From Allacma fusca (lineage: Eukaryota > Arthropoda > Collembola > Symphypleona > Sminthuridae), in the NCBI GenBank assembly GCA_947179485.1, contig OX359250.1, positions 36,610,783 to 36,674,782 of the forward strand: DNA of 64,000 nt, given 5' to 3'. The notes beneath the pieces are model-generated. The model was not told the origin of the DNA and searched no databases. It worked only from the letters and a program-made list of their open reading frames with translations. Positions 61,730 to 64,000 of the stretch are shown here, in pieces (within the stretch, counting starts at the first letter, position 1; each line of letters opens with the position of its first letter). The position numbers were made by a program, and so were the translations under genes.

Positions 61730-62185
61730 TATAAAAGAATGCACTAACTTTCTCCATTTAAAATATGCAAATAATTTTCATCTAAACATACGGACTTTCT
61801 CCATTTAAACATATGTACGAACTTTCTCCATTTAAGCTTATGTAAAGATTTCTTCCACTTAAAAATATGTCAAGACTGTATATAAACATATGTAGAGTTT
61901 CTCCACAATAACAAATGTAAAGATTTTCTCCACAATAACATGTAGAGACTTTATCCATTTAAACATATGTAAAGACTTTCTTCATTAAAATACATGTAAA
62001 GACTTTCTTCATTAAAATACATGTAAAGACTTTCTCCATATAAACATACGTTAGGACTCCATACAAACATGTGTAAAGACTTTCTCCATTTAAACGTGTA
62101 AAGATTTCATACAAACTTATGTATGAATTTTCTCCATTTAAACGTTTGCAAAGACTTTCTCCGCTGCTGAGCAAAGATTTTGTCC
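61730..62185. repeat. Minisatellite, about 27-bp AAACATATGTAAAGACTTTC unit
   Basis: About 16 diverged copies of a TTTAAACATATGTAAAGACT followed by TTCTCCA unit. Two adjacent copies with TTCATTAAAATACATG are nearly identical, indicating recent duplication. Confidence 0.85.
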
Positions 62186-64000
62186 ATATCGTCAAGTAAA
62201 TAAATTCCAATACAGATACTCCCAAAAAACGGGATTTTGGCTGTACGAGTATTTTTGTCCTATCGCTGTATTACAGGTGGACAGAAAGCTCTGCCTTTGG
62301 TGTCCGACTCGTTGAAAAGGGAAGAAAAATTAAAAATAATTCAAGCCCTGAAGAAAATTCCCCCGGCAAAAAAGGAGCAACGGTGATGGAGAAGTCTCCT
62401 GGGGTACAGCAAGAGGGAAAAACCTTCTGACTCGGCACTTTCCCTTCTGTCTGCCAACGCGCTCAAGCGTATGCCCATTTTTTTGCCATGTTTACTGATT
62501 CAGCTATTCATATGAAAGAATGTTGTTTCTTCATCATTTCCTAGCCCACCAATTTCCTTGTATGAAAAGGGAGAGAGCATCCAGTGTTTTCTCCTCGGTA
62601 ATTTCTTATTTAGCATTTAGTATAGATGATATAAATAACAGCTATTGAAGACAGTCCCTGGTTGTTGGGGACGGAGAAAGTGAGGGCGAAATGGAAATTT
62701 GTCGAAGACATTAATTACGCCCAGTGTTAACCCGTCAATTTCCCTCCGAACGAAAAGAAAGTAGCTCTGCTTAAGTTACGGAAATCCTGGAAAGAAAGAC
62801 AAAGTTGATGGTTGGTAAACGGTACTTAAGTAAATTAAAAACTTTCTCTTTCATTCTTTCCCTCTCTGTAAATCCCATCCCGCTCTTTCATTCGCATGCA
62901 TACATATTACTTGAAGACAGAGAAAATACCTCCGAATGTTATCGGGAAGGGAAGACAGGACTGAAAATCATAACATTTATCCTGATAAATGCATACATTC
63001 CTACCATTTAATTTCGACTCGGTCAAAGTCAGACTGTAATGATGAAGGAAGGGGAAAACGACAGAGAAAGGAGGGATAGAATCTTTTGGGGAAATTTCTC
63101 AAAAATGTTCCCAAGTTTCCAGACAAGTGACGGAAAGGGAAGTGAGGAGAAAGTCGAAGAGACAGATTTGGAATTTCCTACTTTTATTGAGGGAAAAGTT
63201 CCAGATTTCACCAAGGTGTTATTATTGATTGGGGACGGAAATAATGGAAGGAGTCCTTATCATTTTGATCCACTTAATATTGTAAAAAGTTTAATTTCAA
63301 AGTTTGCTTGTAGATAGATGCGTGTGTGGAGAAAGTGAAATAAGAACGAGGAGAGTAAAAATAGAAACTTATCACTTTCCCTCTCCCACTTCCCACCACA
63401 ACTCATTCTGATGGATGGTTCTGTCCAAAAATTAACTGAAAACGTTGACGCGTTGACTAAACGCCGAAAATTACCTCAAATTTGTTCGAGTCAACGAACT
63501 AGAAAAAATTATGCATATTAATCTATTATCCAATGGAAGAAAGAGAGAGATGGCTCGCAAACTTAGAATTAACAGGGCTGAGAGAGAGAGAGAGAGTGAG
63601 AGGAAAGGAAGAAAGAGAAATTACGATGGAGGTAAGTAATGTAGTGGATATAGTGCGTCAACCCTGAATTTTCGATGACAAGAAAGATCGAGCAGAGGGA
63701 GAGATAGAGAAAAAAGAGGGCGAGAAAGAAGTTAATAAGGAAAAAACTTTCCTCCTTCTTTCTATAAAATATCTTCTTCCCCACCTCCTATCCACCCGCT
63801 CCTCGCTAATTTTTCAAAAACTTGGGCTCCTCTTTTACAAAACGGACTGAGAGAGAGAGAGAGAAAGAGGAATCCGCAAACCGCATCTTTTCCCTTTCAT
63901 CCATACTTCCTTTTCATAAAGATTCCTCCCAAAATGCTTCCACTCTTTCTGCTTTCATTACAAAAACTATTATTTTCTCTCTTACTTTCCCTACACCCTA

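Larger units (their letters stand above)
52520..64000. other. Gene-poor, repeat-rich right arm
   Basis: No exon chain could be supported in 11.5 kb. It is rich in polypyrimidine or polypurine tracts, CT and CA microsatellites and minisatellites, listed separately. Two open frames are somewhat protein-like (54822-55256 and 63039-63317, plus), but both include low-complexity runs and show no recognised motif. Confidence 0.45.

Overview
The window is AT-rich animal nuclear DNA with split genes: GT-AG introns, short exons, frequent microsatellites and minisatellites, and no operon structure. The protein families point to an arthropod: small tetraspan proteins with a Cys-rich N-terminus, secreted Cys-rich defensin-like peptides, and a SEC14-like lipid-transfer protein. 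A springtail or related lineage would fit, but the sequence alone does not settle the taxon. Most genes were rebuilt exon by exon from splice signals, because their exons are too short to stand out as long open frames.

Layout. 0.1-1.8 kb: the 5' half of a SEC14-like (CRAL-TRIO) gene on the minus strand, running off the left edge. 1.8-9.0 kb: no gene recognised. 9.0-12.1 kb: two convergent paralogues (9025 on +, 12136 on -) encoding secreted peptides with 12-13 cysteines. Both have the intron just after the signal peptide, and the cysteine spacing of the first half is identical and CS-alpha-beta (defensin) like. An unidentified minus-strand terminal exon lies between them near 10 kb. 13.7-47.6 kb: four minus-strand genes for small four-transmembrane proteins (13757-16735, 20881-23572, 33581-34908, 45881-47575). 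All have four coding exons with intron phases 0, 1, 0, so they are one dispersed tandem family. A plus-strand first exon of the same type (17041-17115) sits head to head with the first of them. A poorly resolved minus-strand set of secreted-protein-like exons lies at 17.6-19.6 kb.

Between the third and fourth tetraspan genes is a decayed zone. It holds a contiguous but frameshifted cytochrome b561-like membrane-protein pseudogene (37.8-39.8 kb), a guanylate-binding-protein/atlastin-like GTPase relic (40.85-41.6 kb, minus), a 117-bp tandem repeat (36.9-37.2 kb), and a roughly 300-bp repeat family with an inverted copy and a nested element with terminal inverted repeats (41.7-43.3 kb).

51.6-52.1 kb: an intact 5S rRNA gene (minus) and an intact tRNA-Gln(TTG) (plus), head to head 243 bp apart, each followed by a T-run Pol III terminator. 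From 52.2 kb to the right end I see only minisatellites, microsatellites, polypurine/polypyrimidine tracts and one fold-back element with arms of about 60 bp (61333-61635). No protein gene was recognised there.

As a biological theme, the window combines an arthropod membrane-protein family (septate-junction-type tetraspans are the closest idea, by size and topology) with a secreted disulfide-rich peptide pair. Family names are from recognition by eye; no database search was possible.
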